Assembly: GCA_028289455.1 (NCBI GenBank)
Contig: JANQPN010000031.1
Span: forward strand, 19,751-83,750
Length of the DNA: 64,000 nt
From: Wenzhouxiangellaceae bacterium
GTDB lineage: Bacteria > Pseudomonadota > Gammaproteobacteria > Xanthomonadales > Wenzhouxiangellaceae
Direction: 5' to 3'
Below the pieces are notes generated by a model. That model was given only the letters and a program-made list of their open reading frames with translations, was not told the origin of the DNA and did no database searches. Positions 1 through 8,200 of this stretch are shown here, piece after piece (positions within the stretch are counted from its first letter, which is position 1; each line of letters starts with the position of its first letter). The translations under genes and the position numbers were made by a program.

Positions 1-142
1 CTAAATTAATGGATTGTGCTGACAATAGGGATATACCGGCAAGACTGACGGTAATACCCGTTATCGTTATGCAGATGCAGGCATGCAGTTTTGACTTAAT
101 ATGCATCCACTTACCCCTTTAGCTGTCAGCTCCTGTATGAAA

Positions 143-1858
143 TTATAAACCCATGACCTCAACGCCCTGATCGAACACAATATCAACCGGTATGGACTGT
201 TCTGCCAGTCTGTCCAGGTCGCTCTGCAGGTCAGGAGGAATATTGCCTTTTTCTGCCAGCAACTGCCCTGCAGTGGCGTAGTCTCCGTCACCCTGAATGG
301 TGAGCAGTAACCGGCTGAGCGATTCTATAGCCCGTTCAAAGCTCTCTACATTGATACTGTATTCGCCGGTTTCAGCATTGCGGGTAAATGCGCCCTGATC
401 ACGGAAATAATTGAACCGCACCAGGTTGGCCCGGCCATGGGCACTGGATGCACCAAACCGGATTGAACGGAAAATACCGGCCATGAAAGTCACATAGTTG
501 TCCAACAGCTCACCTTCGGTAACCTCGCCGTTTTTGCGCAACTGTTGGATCATGTACAGACCCAGAATATCGGCCTTGCCTTCTTCGAAAGGTGATGCGT
601 GTTCTTTGAGAGCTTCTCGCACTGTGCCAGAATCATTGATGGTGTTTTTGATGCCCAGGCCATGCGCAACTTCATGAAACATCGTATTCGAGAAGAATGC
701 ATCAAAAGTGACATGCGGCCGCTGGTCAGCAACAATCAGCAACTCGCTGATGGGTACCAGAATCTTGTCAAATTTGGCACGCATGGCATTTTTCAGCTGC
801 AGGCGCCGGGTGCCTTTTTGCAGTTGCACCTGCTCATCGTTGGGCAGGTTGATGGCAATGGTCTTCGAACCGGCATTGCTGTGCCCGGCATAATAGATGA
901 CATCATAAGCATTCAGATCGGCATTACTGCCCGGTGTTTCCTGTTTGTAGGCATCATCTACCGGCAGTCCGGCCTGCAGTTGCGGCAGATACTGAGCGAA
1001 ACGGGCTAATCGTTCACTCCATTCCAGGTCTTTGATCAATACATAAGATTCAAACGCAGCGCGATAGCCATACAACAGGTCTTCATAGGTTTCGATAGGG
1101 CCAATCACCAGCTCGATCTGATTGCTTTTCATGTCCATCCAGGCGAGATCGCTGATTTGATAATCACTGGTTACCAATGCCGAAGCACGGAGATTCAGGT
1201 AGTTGGCAAAGCCAGGGTCATCGGCCAGCTGGGCTGCTTCACGCAACAGTGCTGCGGTACGCTGCAGCGGTTCGGCATAGGCTTCATGATAATAATGCAG
1301 GTGCAATTCGCCGTCAGTATTGCGTCTGACCAGAGAGTACAGGCCGGTTTTGTCAGGGTTATCCCAGGCGTCAAATTCCGCTTTGCTCATATCTTCCGGG
1401 TAAAAGCGTGCGCCTTCCGGCTTGGGACCAATCCCGGTGAGAAATGGTTTATCGCCATCAAGCCTGTCCCACGGGCCGTAGTTGATATCAGCGAAACGTC
1501 GCAGGCCAGGATCGGCAATGTCGTTCAGCAAGTCATCCTTATTGCCATAGGCCTGTTTCCAGAACAGTACATCCATGATTTTGCTGGCCTCAATCAGTTT
1601 GACCAGCATTTGGCGCTGATTGTCACTAAGATGACTGATATTGGCAGTCAGCCTGACTGGCACATAAATATCCAATCTGCCTGTCTGCAGATCAGCAACC
1701 GCGCCTGCCGGGATATCTTCTGATGCTGATGTCTGATCAGCAGTTGCCGCTGGTACAGAAGACTGATCGTCTGCTGCCACCGGGGGTTCAGATTGCTGGC
1801 ATGCTGTAATCAGCAGTACAGACAATATCGGGATAATCCGGCCAATGATCGTTTTCAT
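143..1858 (-). CDS. Dipeptidyl-peptidase III-like (M49-type) zinc lipoprotein
   Basis: This encodes a 571-residue exported lipoprotein that looks like a zinc metallopeptidase related to dipeptidyl-peptidase III. A short hydrophobic N-terminus ends in a lipobox with the lipidated Cys at residue 20, followed by a Ser/Ala/Asp-rich linker to about residue 60. The zinc site is visible as HEVAH at 395-399 and a downstream EEGKAD at 425-430, the spacing expected for the second zinc-binding Glu of M49-like enzymes. Classical DPP III has the longer HEXXGH form, so this is a variant branch. Family knowledge suggests cleavage of dipeptides from peptide N-termini; anchoring in the envelope is inferred from the lipobox. 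It stands alone, divergent from fmdB. The substrate cannot be read from the sequence. Confidence 0.8.
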   Translation of the reverse strand: MKTIIGRIIPILSVLLITACQQSEPPVAADDQSSVPAATADQTSASEDIPAGAVADLQTGRLDIYVPVRLTANISHLSDNQRQMLVKLIEASKIMDVLFWKQAYGNKDDLLNDIADPGLRRFADINYGPWDRLDGDKPFLTGIGPKPEGARFYPEDMSKAEFDAWDNPDKTGLYSLVRRNTDGELHLHYYHEAYAEPLQRTAALLREAAQLADDPGFANYLNLRASALVTSDYQISDLAWMDMKSNQIELVIGPIETYEDLLYGYRAAFESYVLIKDLEWSERLARFAQYLPQLQAGLPVDDAYKQETPGSNADLNAYDVIYYAGHSNAGSKTIAINLPNDEQVQLQKGTRRLQLKNAMRAKFDKILVPISELLIVADQRPHVTFDAFFSNTMFHEVAHGLGIKNTINDSGTVREALKEHASPFEEGKADILGLYMIQQLRKNGEVTEGELLDNYVTFMAGIFRSIRFGASSAHGRANLVRFNYFRDQGAFTRNAETGEYSINVESFERAIESLSRLLLTIQGDGDYATAGQLLAEKGNIPPDLQSDLDRLAEQSIPVDIVFDQGVEVMGL

Positions 1859-1969
1859 ACTGATATCCGCTTATTTGAAAATAATGTAGTTTAACCGATT
1901 GTACCAATTGGCTTTGGGGTAGTTTGTCCCCATACTTTGCTGCTGTGATTATTTGAAATTGGTGAAGCC

Positions 1970-2329
1970 ATGCCGATTTATGAATACCGTTGTCAACAGT
2001 GTGGACACGAGCTGGAAAAACTGCAGAGAATGAGCGATGCCCCATTGCTGGATTGCCCTGCCTGTGAGCAGCCGGCATTGAAAAAGCTGATTTCAGCTGC
2101 GGCGTTCAGGTTAAAGGGTTCCGGCTGGTATGAGACCGATTTCAAAAAGGACGGCAAACGCAATCTGGCCGGTGACCAGCAACCCGATAGCTCATCCAAT
2201 GCATCCGACAGCGGAAAATCTGACGCTAAAGCTGCCGGGTCAGATAAGTCTGCTGAAAAAGCAGCTGACCAATCAAAAAGCGGCAGCAAATCGACTACCA
2301 ATAATGCTGCATCAGCAGCTTCTGCCTGA
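1970..2329 (+). CDS. FmdB-family zinc ribbon protein
   Basis: A 119-residue protein. The first 50 or so residues form the FmdB/CxxC-CxxC regulatory-type zinc ribbon: MPIYEYRC, then Cys pairs at CQQC and CPAC. The rest is a low-complexity tail rich in Ser, Lys, Asp and Ala, probably disordered. It lies 14 bases upstream of aspS on the same strand, a very common arrangement in Gammaproteobacteria and likely one transcript. The molecular role of this family is not settled; the zinc ribbon suggests nucleic acid or protein binding. Start at the ATG directly preceding the ribbon. Confidence 0.9.
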   Translation: MPIYEYRCQQCGHELEKLQRMSDAPLLDCPACEQPALKKLISAAAFRLKGSGWYETDFKKDGKRNLAGDQQPDSSSNASDSGKSDAKAAGSDKSAEKAADQSKSGSKSTTNNAASAASA

Positions 2330-2343
2330 ATCTGGGAATTACT

Positions 2344-4125
2344 ATGCGAACTCATTTTTGTGGATTGATTGACGAATCACTGGCAGATCAGCAGGTGACT
2401 TTATGCGGCTGGGTTCAGCGGCGCAGGGATTTGGGTGGATTGATATTCATTGGTTTGCGCGATCATCACGGTGTGATGCAGGTGGTGGTTGAGCCGGATA
2501 ATCAGGCTGGATTCAGTGTGGCGGAAAAACTGCGGAATGAATTCTGTGTGCGAATAACCGGTCAGGTCAGAATGCGCCCTGAAAGCCAATGGAATACCCA
2601 GATGTCCACCGGTAAAGTGGAATTGCTGGCGGATCAGGTGGAGATTCTCAATGCTGCTGAGCCGCTGCCGCTGCTGATGTCAGATGAAGACAGTGAAGAA
2701 GTGCGGTTGCGTTACCGCTATCTGGATATGCGGCGTGAAAGGATGCAGCGTAATCTGCGCTTGCGTACACGTCTGACCTGCGCCATCCGGAGACAGCTGG
2801 ATGCACAGGATTTTCAGGATATTGAAACACCGGTGTTAACTAAAGCTACGCCGGAAGGCGCCCGGGATTATCTGGTGCCATCCAGAGTAAATCCAGGCAA
2901 GTTTTACGCACTGCCGCAATCACCTCAGCTGTTTAAGCAGTTGCTGATGATGGGCGGCATGGATCGCTATTATCAAATTGCCCGCTGCTTCCGTGATGAG
3001 GACCTGCGTGCTGACCGCCAGCCGGAGTTTACCCAGCTTGATATAGAAATGGCTTTTGTTGAAGAAACTGACGTTCAAGCGATGGCCGAGGGTTTGATCA
3101 GGCAGTGCTTCAAGGAAGTGCTGGATGTGGAGCTCCCGGCATTTCCCAGAATGAGCTGGCATGAAGCCATGCAGCGTTTTGGGTCGGATAAACCGGACCT
3201 GCGTATTCCGATGGAGCTGGTCACAGTCGATGATCTGGTTGCCGGTTGCGATTTCAAAGTATTTTCCGGACCGGCCGGAAGCAGCAGTGGCCGTGTCGCA
3301 CTGTTGAGAGTGCCGGGTGGGGCAGAATTCAGCCGCAAAAAGATCGATGAATATACCGCATTTGTAGCCAAATACGGCGCAAGAGGATTAGCTTGGATCA
3401 AAGTGAAGCAGACGGGGCAGGGAGTCGAGGGCGTTCAGTCTCCGATTGCTAAATTCCTGGACGATTCCACAATCAATGCGCTGCTGGATCGCAGTCAGGC
3501 AGAAGCCGGGGATTTGCTGTTGTTTGGCGCTGGTGACGAAGCCATGGTTAATCAGTCAATGGGCGCATTGCGCCTGCAGGCAGGTCAGGATTGTGACCTG
3601 GTTGAATCAGGCTGGCGACCACTGTGGGTGGTGGATTTTCCAATGTTCGAATGGGATGAGGAAACCCAGCGCTATTATGCGCTGCATCATCCTTTCACTG
3701 CACCGGCGGTAGATGATATCGATACCCTGAAGCAAAATGCAGCAACTGCATTGTCACGTGGATACGATATGGTGCTGAATGGTTCTGAAATCGGTGGCGG
3801 ATCGATTCGTATTCATCGGCCGGAAATGCAGAAAGCTGCCTTTGAGTTATTGGGCATTACGCCTGATGATGCACAGGAGCGCTTCGGGTTTTTATTGGAG
3901 GCGTTGAAATACGGATGCCCCCCACTGGGTGGAATTGCCTTTGGGATAGATCGGATTGCCGCACTGATGGCCGACGAAAACTCCATTCGGGATGTCATTG
4001 CTTTTCCGAAAACCACCACCGGCGCCTGTCCATTGACAGAAGCACCATCTGTGATTGATAAGCAACAGCTGGATGAACTGTCAATAGAGGTCAGCTCCAG
4101 AGCTGATCAGGCGTCTTCCAGCTGA
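2344..4125 (+). CDS. aspS: Aspartyl-tRNA synthetase
   Basis: This 593-residue class II synthetase charges tRNA-Asp with aspartate in the cytoplasm. The N-terminal OB-fold anticodon-binding domain (about 1-110) is followed by the catalytic core, with motif 2 around [15 protein letters not shown], a bacterial-type GAD insertion domain, the [10 protein letters not shown] segment and motif 3 at GIAFGIDRI near the C-terminus. Length and domain order are normal for bacterial AspRS. It is probably cotranscribed with fmdB. Its last 19 bases overlap the end of the convergent ybjQ gene, so the two transcripts must run into each other. Confidence 0.98.
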   Translation: MRTHFCGLIDESLADQQVTLCGWVQRRRDLGGLIFIGLRDHHGVMQVVVEPDNQAGFSVAEKLRNEFCVRITGQVRMRPESQWNTQMSTGKVELLADQVEILNAAEPLPLLMSDEDSEEVRLRYRYLDMRRERMQRNLRLRTRLTCAIRRQLDAQDFQDIETPVLTKATPEGARDYLVPSRVNPGKFYALPQSPQLFKQLLMMGGMDRYYQIARCFRDEDLRADRQPEFTQLDIEMAFVEETDVQAMAEGLIRQCFKEVLDVELPAFPRMSWHEAMQRFGSDKPDLRIPMELVTVDDLVAGCDFKVFSGPAGSSSGRVALLRVPGGAEFSRKKIDEYTAFVAKYGARGLAWIKVKQTGQGVEGVQSPIAKFLDDSTINALLDRSQAEAGDLLLFGAGDEAMVNQSMGALRLQAGQDCDLVESGWRPLWVVDFPMFEWDEETQRYYALHHPFTAPAVDDIDTLKQNAATALSRGYDMVLNGSEIGGGSIRIHRPEMQKAAFELLGITPDDAQERFGFLLEALKYGCPPLGGIAFGIDRIAALMADENSIRDVIAFPKTTTGACPLTEAPSVIDKQQLDELSIEVSSRADQASSS

Positions 4126-4427
4126 ACAGCGGTACCGTAGGCCAGCAGCTCTGCTGCTCCCTGCATTACCGGTGAGGTGGTAAAGCGTAAACAGACGATT
4201 CCATCTGCGCCTAACCGTCTGGCCTCTTCGATCATTCGGTCGATCGATTGCTCCCGGGCTTCGGCCAGCATTTTGGTGTACTCGGTCACTTCTCCGCCAA
4301 CTATATTACGCAGACCGGCGACGATATCGTTACCGATATGACGTGCACGGATGGTATTACCACGCACCAGGCCGAGTGTCCGGGTAATTTGTTTATCAGC
4401 AAATTCATCTTGAGTGGTGATCAGCAT
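4107..4427 (-). CDS. YbjQ / UPF0145 family protein
   Basis: A 106-residue protein of the YbjQ (UPF0145, putative heavy-metal-binding) family. The conserved pattern is present: an early [14 protein letters not shown] segment, then [18 protein letters not shown] and a late [10 protein letters not shown] strand. Family members form compact pentameric rings; their function is not established. The start is supported by an AAGGAA Shine-Dalgarno a few bases upstream. It lies 41 bases downstream of the small membrane protein gene at 4469-4681 and probably shares its transcript. Its 3' end overlaps aspS in the convergent orientation. Confidence 0.9.
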   Translation of the reverse strand: MLITTQDEFADKQITRTLGLVRGNTIRARHIGNDIVAGLRNIVGGEVTEYTKMLAEAREQSIDRMIEEARRLGADGIVCLRFTTSPVMQGAAELLAYGTAVQLEDA

Positions 4428-4468
4428 ATGCGTTCCTTCCGGTTGATCAGTCTGATATTCAGTATCGG

Positions 4469-4681
4469 CTATTTGTCTACATTTTTGGCGTAGTAATCAT
4501 CCTCCTCGTTCCCGATGCGTTCTTTGAGCACTTTGACAACCAATGCACCTATACCGAGCAGAGCCACCAGGCCTAAAAGGCCAAAAGGGAAAGCCAGGAT
4601 TATGCCGGCCAGCATTGCCAGCACATACAGGACTGCCAGTACACCCAGACAGGTAAAACCAACTTTCTCATATTTGTCCAT
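4469..4681 (-). CDS. Small two-helix membrane protein
   Basis: A 70-residue protein with a charged N-terminus (MDKYEKVGF) and two closely spaced hydrophobic segments at about 9-30 and 32-50, followed by a charged tail ending in acidic and tyrosine residues. The ORF extends further upstream, but a GAGGTGAG Shine-Dalgarno sits just before the ATG at 4681, which decides the start. The protein is probably an inner-membrane hairpin with both ends in the cytoplasm. I do not recognise the family. It precedes ybjQ, and the pair may be an operon; function unknown. Confidence 0.7.
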   Translation of the reverse strand: MDKYEKVGFTCLGVLAVLYVLAMLAGIILAFPFGLLGLVALLGIGALVVKVLKERIGNEEDDYYAKNVDK

Positions 4682-4775
4682 AATGCTCACCTCGGATTTG
4701 TATGATTTCAGTGGATAGCATGAGAACATCATACCGACAGATATGATGGAACGTCATGGGTCAGAAGTCAGGCAT

Positions 4776-5129
4776 TTATTCCGAGTGCAGAACTATCCGG
4801 TTGCCCTCACTGTCGATTAGCACCGAGCGAAAACCATGCGGGCCGATGGCGTGTGGCGGTTGCTCAATCATACCGCCGTGTTGTCTGGCGACGGCAACAG
4901 CATCGTCGAGGCGACCATTGACATTGAAATACAGCATTGCACCGTCTCTGGCGGGTTTGTGCGTATCGCTGAAAAACAAACAGCCGGCCACATCATCACC
5001 GCCATGTGCGAAAACCGCAACACCGGGATATTCTTCAGTGACTTTGGTTTGCAGGACATTGCTGTAAAAATCGATTGCGCGTTGCAAATCCAATACTGGT
5101 AGGTCGAACCAGACGATAGTGTTTGCCAT
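4776..5129 (-). CDS. VOC (glyoxalase/bleomycin resistance) family protein
   Basis: A 117-residue single-domain member of the vicinal oxygen chelate superfamily. The start VWFDLPVLDLQRAIDFY is the classic beta-alpha opening of the first repeat, and the end HGFRSVLIDSEGNRIVLHS is the second. The start was set at the internal ATG at 5129 because the longer ORF runs back through the terminator hairpin at 5170-5194. It lies downstream of the bufferin-type operon on the same strand but is separated from it by that terminator, so it is likely an independent unit. Substrate unknown; these proteins include isomerases, dioxygenases and drug-binding proteins. Confidence 0.85.
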   Translation of the reverse strand: MANTIVWFDLPVLDLQRAIDFYSNVLQTKVTEEYPGVAVFAHGGDDVAGCLFFSDTHKPARDGAMLYFNVNGRLDDAVAVARQHGGMIEQPPHAIGPHGFRSVLIDSEGNRIVLHSE

Positions 5130-5164
5130 ATTACTGCTCCGTGTGGGTCGGGTTAATCTTATAA

Positions 5165-5194
5165 CAAAAAAGGCGCCGCAAAATGCGGCGCCTT
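5165..5194 (-). terminator. Rho-independent terminator after the bufferin-type operon
   Basis: An 11-base-pair perfect stem (5170-5180 with 5184-5194) closes a 3-base loop. On the minus strand the stem is followed by a run of T residues. It lies just past the stop codon of the DoxX gene at 5221 and before the VOC gene, so it should end the four-gene operon. Confidence 0.85.
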
Positions 5195-5220
5195 GCAGAG
5201 CAGTTAATTCAGGGTAGCCG

Positions 5221-5880
5221 TTAACTGAATCTGGGTATGGCAAAACATAGTGCAGCAATGCCCAGATAAACGAAACCGGTAATCGGCATCAGGAAAATCA
5301 ATGGTACGGCCAGTACCAGGAATACAAAACCGGCTGCAATTACATCGCCGATACGGCGGCTGTCACCGGAACGGGCAGTCAACAGCAGCAATATCTGGTC
5401 AACACTGAGTTTGCCGCCACCATGGAATACCAGTGGTAACAGCATCAGCAAAAACAGTAATGGGATACGGAAATTGCCGAAGAAATGCCCATCTTCAACT
5501 ACCCGTGACACTGAATATCCTTTCCACAGTTCCAGCAGGCCCGACCAGTCACTCGGCCAATGTACTGTGACAATGGCTACAGCAGTAATAACAATCAGAG
5601 AAAAGGCTGCAAAGCGGGTAAACAGGCCTACAATCAATAAAACACTGAAAATCAGTTCGCCCCAGGTGGCAGCAAACCAGCTGAAGTCTGCGCCGAATAA
5701 CTTGAATGGTTGTGGAAAGCTGTCGATTCGGTTGGCGAACCAATTATTACCATTAAGTTTGGTAAGGCCGGCATTGAAGAATTCATAGCCGAGAATCAAA
5801 CGCAGGCCCAATGGCCATAACCAGTCTCCACCAGCTCGCAGGCGAGCAGTTAAATCGTCATAAAAATCCGTAAAAACCAT
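5221..5880 (-). CDS. DoxX family membrane protein, fourth gene of the bufferin-type operon (gigD/hvfD-like)
   Basis: A 219-residue integral membrane protein. The DoxX core is visible in segments around LRLILGYEFFNAGLTKLNG, WGELIFSVLLIVGLFTRF and IPLLFLLMLLPLVFHG; about two further hydrophobic segments follow at the C-terminus (VIAAGFVFLVLAVPLIF and the last 25 residues), longer than a minimal DoxX. A GGAGT Shine-Dalgarno supports the ATG at 5880. It is the last gene of the A-B-C-D cluster, 44 bases after bufC, matching the order in gigABCD of Legionella and hvfABCD of Haemophilus. DoxX proteins are linked to redox reactions in the membrane; its exact role in copper-RiPP maturation or handling is not known. 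Confidence 0.9.
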   Translation of the reverse strand: MVFTDFYDDLTARLRAGGDWLWPLGLRLILGYEFFNAGLTKLNGNNWFANRIDSFPQPFKLFGADFSWFAATWGELIFSVLLIVGLFTRFAAFSLIVITAVAIVTVHWPSDWSGLLELWKGYSVSRVVEDGHFFGNFRIPLLFLLMLLPLVFHGGGKLSVDQILLLLTARSGDSRRIGDVIAAGFVFLVLAVPLIFLMPITGFVYLGIAALCFAIPRFS

Positions 5881-5924
5881 GTCGTACTCCAGGTGTAACT
5901 AAACTGTTGAACCAAAAGGACCAA

Positions 5925-6707
5925 TCACTCAGCGCTTTGCGTCCCCAGGATTATACCTTTTCGATGCAAAGACAGCAGTTGTTGATGGCCTGCTGCGATA
6001 ACCTGCTGGTCACCGGCGCGGTTAATTTCTGCAGCAAATTGTTCCAGTACACCTAGACCTGTGCGGCGTTGATTGTCTTGCAGATTATCCTGCATGAGTT
6101 GGCACAGTCTGGCAGTTCCTGCGGTCAGTTCCATGAAAGCGACAGTTTCTTTGGAGTTTCGGTAAATCATCAACCAGCTGGGTTGTTCAGGCTTCTGCTC
6201 CGGAATGAATTCAGGGCGTATTCTATGGACCGGCCAGCTGTAACCCATCAACCAGGCAACCGGTGATAATATCGGGACGCTATTTAGCAGGTCAGTATGC
6301 TGGTCAGTTTGAACATCATCACGACTGGCTTCATCATCACGCAGTGTCAGACCGGCCCATTCATAATGTGCCAGCTCCAGCATAAACGGGTGACCGCTGT
6401 CAGTATCATAATGGTCCTGCAGGTAATACAGAAACTCGCGATTTAATTCCGGAAACAATGGAGTTTTAGCACGATGCCTGATCAGAAAATCACGAATGAT
6501 ATTACTCCACGCCTCGTCCCCCAGAATGGCCTTGATAACCTTGAAGCGTTTGCCCAACAGGCTTCTTAGGTTGGCAAAAATAAGTCTGCGGTAAATTGCC
6601 ATACGCCGGTCTTCGAGGTTCGGCGGCGGCGGGTTTTCAGTGGGGTTACGCAGATGGGCAGTAAATTGACGCTGCACGTCCCGAAAGTCGTTACTGGCAG
6701 TTGCCAT
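5925..6707 (-). CDS. bufC: DUF2063 partner protein of the MNIO enzyme (BufC-like)
   Basis: A 260-residue cytoplasmic protein of the DUF2063/BufC family. The N-terminal part (about 1-100) has the family pattern RRMAIYRRLIFANLRSLL and ends near residues FLIRHRAKTPLFPELNREF; the C-terminal half resembles the recognition domain that binds the precursor. By family knowledge it partners the MNIO enzyme and delivers the precursor peptide to it. The start was put at the ATG at 6707, 7 bases after the bufB stop, rather than the longer ORF that overlaps bufB deeply; the tight spacing and weak Shine-Dalgarno suggest translational coupling. Third gene of the operon. Confidence 0.9.
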   Translation of the reverse strand: MATASNDFRDVQRQFTAHLRNPTENPPPPNLEDRRMAIYRRLIFANLRSLLGKRFKVIKAILGDEAWSNIIRDFLIRHRAKTPLFPELNREFLYYLQDHYDTDSGHPFMLELAHYEWAGLTLRDDEASRDDVQTDQHTDLLNSVPILSPVAWLMGYSWPVHRIRPEFIPEQKPEQPSWLMIYRNSKETVAFMELTAGTARLCQLMQDNLQDNQRRTGLGVLEQFAAEINRAGDQQVIAAGHQQLLSLHRKGIILGTQSAE

Positions 6708-6714
6708 TGGCTTA

Positions 6715-7614
6715 TCAACCGTATTGTCTGGTTTGCTGGGTAGAATCAGCAGCAACAGGCTTGGCCTGATATTTTTCCTGCAGGTCAGTAATGTGTTGGA
6801 CTTCACCCAGCAGCTCATCAAGAGGGGGTATGTTGAAGTCGCGTTCCAGCAAAGTGGGGAAAACGCCAAAAGTCTGATAGGCAACTTCGAGTAAATCCCA
6901 GACATCCGGAATAACTTCGGCGCCGTGGGTGTCGATTATCAAGTCTTCAGCTTCATGGTAGTGCCCGGCAATGTGGGCATAGGCAATGCGCTCACCGGGC
7001 AATGCCTTAAGAAACTCAATAGCGTTATAGCGATGGTTAACGCTGTTAACATAAATATTGTTGATATCAATCAACAGATTGCAGTCGGCTTTTTCAATGA
7101 CGCCGTTTACAAAATCAATTTCACTGATTTCCTGACCGGGTGCTGCGTAATAAGACACATTTTCGATGGCAATGCGCCTGCCGAGAATATCCTGTACCCG
7201 TGAAACGCGTTCTGCGACATAATTGACGGCTTCTTCGGTGAATGGGATCGGCATCAGATCATACAAATGACCATCATCACTGCAATAGCTGAGATGATCG
7301 CTGTAGAACCGTATGTCATGCTGATCGAGAAACTGGCCCAGCTTGCGGACGAAAGTTTCATCCAAGGGCTCAGGGCCACCGATAGAAAGTGACAGTCCGT
7401 GGGTGACAAACGGGTAGCGCTCCGTATATTCGCGGAAGATCCGCCCCAGACGGCCGCCTACGTTAATCCAATTCTCCGGTGCAACTTCCATAAAAGAGAT
7501 AGGCGACATGGCCTCGAAGTTGTCCGGATTGGCAAGCGGGCTCAAGAGAGCCCGCCTTAAACCAAGTCCTGCACCCGTCACCGGGTAGTGCCGGGTGTTG
7601 TTTTCAGAACTCAT
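6715..7614 (-). CDS. bufB: MNIO family (DUF692) multinuclear iron oxidative enzyme, BufB-like
   Basis: A 299-residue TIM-barrel enzyme of the DUF692/MNIO family. The metal-binding pattern is complete: Glu43 in FMEVAPENW, His72 in HGLSLSIGG, SDH at 105-107, Glu151 in IENVSYY, DINN at 183-186, His214 and His218 in HIAGH, Asp228 and His230 in DTHG, and Glu257 in LERDFNIP. Family members use two or three irons to rebuild cysteine residues of a precursor peptide into nitrogen- and sulfur-containing heterocycles or oxazolone-thioamides. The substrate here is inferred to be the cysteine-repeat precursor encoded 33 bases upstream. It acts in the cytoplasm before export. Confidence 0.95.
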   Translation of the reverse strand: MSSENNTRHYPVTGAGLGLRRALLSPLANPDNFEAMSPISFMEVAPENWINVGGRLGRIFREYTERYPFVTHGLSLSIGGPEPLDETFVRKLGQFLDQHDIRFYSDHLSYCSDDGHLYDLMPIPFTEEAVNYVAERVSRVQDILGRRIAIENVSYYAAPGQEISEIDFVNGVIEKADCNLLIDINNIYVNSVNHRYNAIEFLKALPGERIAYAHIAGHYHEAEDLIIDTHGAEVIPDVWDLLEVAYQTFGVFPTLLERDFNIPPLDELLGEVQHITDLQEKYQAKPVAADSTQQTRQYG

Positions 7615-7647
7615 AGTCAGTTCTTGACTTAGCTAATCAGGCTCGGG

Positions 7648-7962
7648 TTATACAGCACCGCCGCAAGAACCTTCACCGCAAGAGCCTTCGCCGCAAGAGC
7701 CTTCTTCATCGCCTTCACCGCAAGAGCCTTCGCCACAAGAACCTTCTTCGTCGCCTTCGCCACAAGAGCCTTCGCCGCAAGAGCCTTCACCACAAGAGCC
7801 TTCTTCGCCTTTGTCTTTGTCGCCGCCGGCAACCATGTAGCCCTGATCCAAATCAATAGCACCGAACAGTTCTTCCTGGTCAGCAGCAATTGCAGTAGAG
7901 CCGATAAAAGCAGTGCCGATAGCAGCAGCGATAGGGGCAACAATCAACTTACGAGTATTCAT
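7648..7962 (-). CDS. bufA: Bufferin-type RiPP precursor with EGSCG repeats (DUF2282-like, GigA/HvfA-like)
   Basis: A 104-residue secreted precursor. Residues 1-26 form a Sec signal peptide ending in AIA; the following stretch (27-53) has no Cys. From about residue 54 to the end it is a tandem array of EGSCG units with two GDEEGSCG spacers, giving eight cysteines at 57, 62, 67, 76, 81, 90, 95 and 100. The start was set at the ATG at 7962, preceded by a GGAGGA Shine-Dalgarno, dropping 22 upstream residues. Relatives in Haemophilus, Legionella and Caulobacter carry EGKCG units whose cysteines are modified by the MNIO enzyme and bind copper in the periplasm. Modification and copper binding here are inferred. 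The Ser-for-Lys change is unusual. Confidence 0.92.
   Translation of the reverse strand: MNTRKLIVAPIAAAIGTAFIGSTAIAADQEELFGAIDLDQGYMVAGGDKDKGEEGSCGEGSCGEGSCGEGDEEGSCGEGSCGEGDEEGSCGEGSCGEGSCGGAV
7660..7803 (-). repeat. 15-base tandem repeat inside bufA
   Basis: The coding region for the EGSCG array is a near-perfect tandem repeat with a 15-base unit (gaa-ggc-tct-tgc-ggc in the coding sense), in three blocks of 3, 2 and 3 units separated by GDE-coding spacers. Third-base differences (tgc/tgt, ggc/ggt) are few, so the array is prone to slippage and copy-number change in frame. Confidence 0.9.
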
Positions 7963-8027
7963 GAATAATATCCTCCAGTTATAAATAAAGTTCTCGGTTA
8001 TATTCCTCGAACCTATATTTTCCGACA

Positions 8028-8058
8028 ACTATAATGCCGAAAAGCCTATTATGGTCAG
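8028..8058 (-). promoter_or_regulatory. Possible promoter of the bufferin-type operon
   Basis: On the minus strand CTGACC (8053-8058) and TATAGT (8028-8033) lie 19 bases apart, upstream of bufA with about 65 bases of leader. The -10 matches well but the -35 is weak and the spacing long. An ECF-type promoter in the same AT-rich leader is equally possible, since some bufferin operons use an ECF sigma factor. Confidence 0.3.
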
Positions 8059-8145
8059 CGTTTCAACAATAGCAGATTAATGCTACCGGATGTTGAGCGC
8101 TAATCAAAATATTCGGTGCAGAAGACCTCCCGCACGATGAATATA

Positions 8146-8183
8146 TTGCAACCATTCGCTGAATATGAGGTGAATGGTTGCAA
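8146..8183. repeat. 12-base inverted repeat between nth and bufA
   Basis: TTGCAACCATTC at 8146-8157 is repeated inverted at 8172-8183, with a 14-base loop. It lies 17 bases past the nth stop codon. No T run follows on either strand, so it could be a weak terminator of the rsx-nth transcript, an mRNA 3' end stabiliser, or an operator for bufA. Confidence 0.6.
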
Positions 8184-8200
8184 GAATGCGGCAGGTAAAA

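Noticed and set aside
1..142. A gene at the left edge
   Set aside because: Only a short ORF overlapping the M49-like gene in another frame is present; no motif or start signal was seen.
1157..1723. A 188-residue plus-strand ORF
   Set aside because: Antisense to the M49-like lipoprotein and without any recognisable motif.
7660..7803. CRISPR-like regular repeats
   Set aside because: The units are 15 bases, directly adjacent without spacers, and code for EGSCG; it is a coding tandem repeat.
7629..7943. A 104-residue Ala/Lys/Val-rich ORF on the minus strand
   Set aside because: It is another frame of the bufA repeat; its repeats come from the 15-base unit and the true frame has a Shine-Dalgarno and signal peptide.
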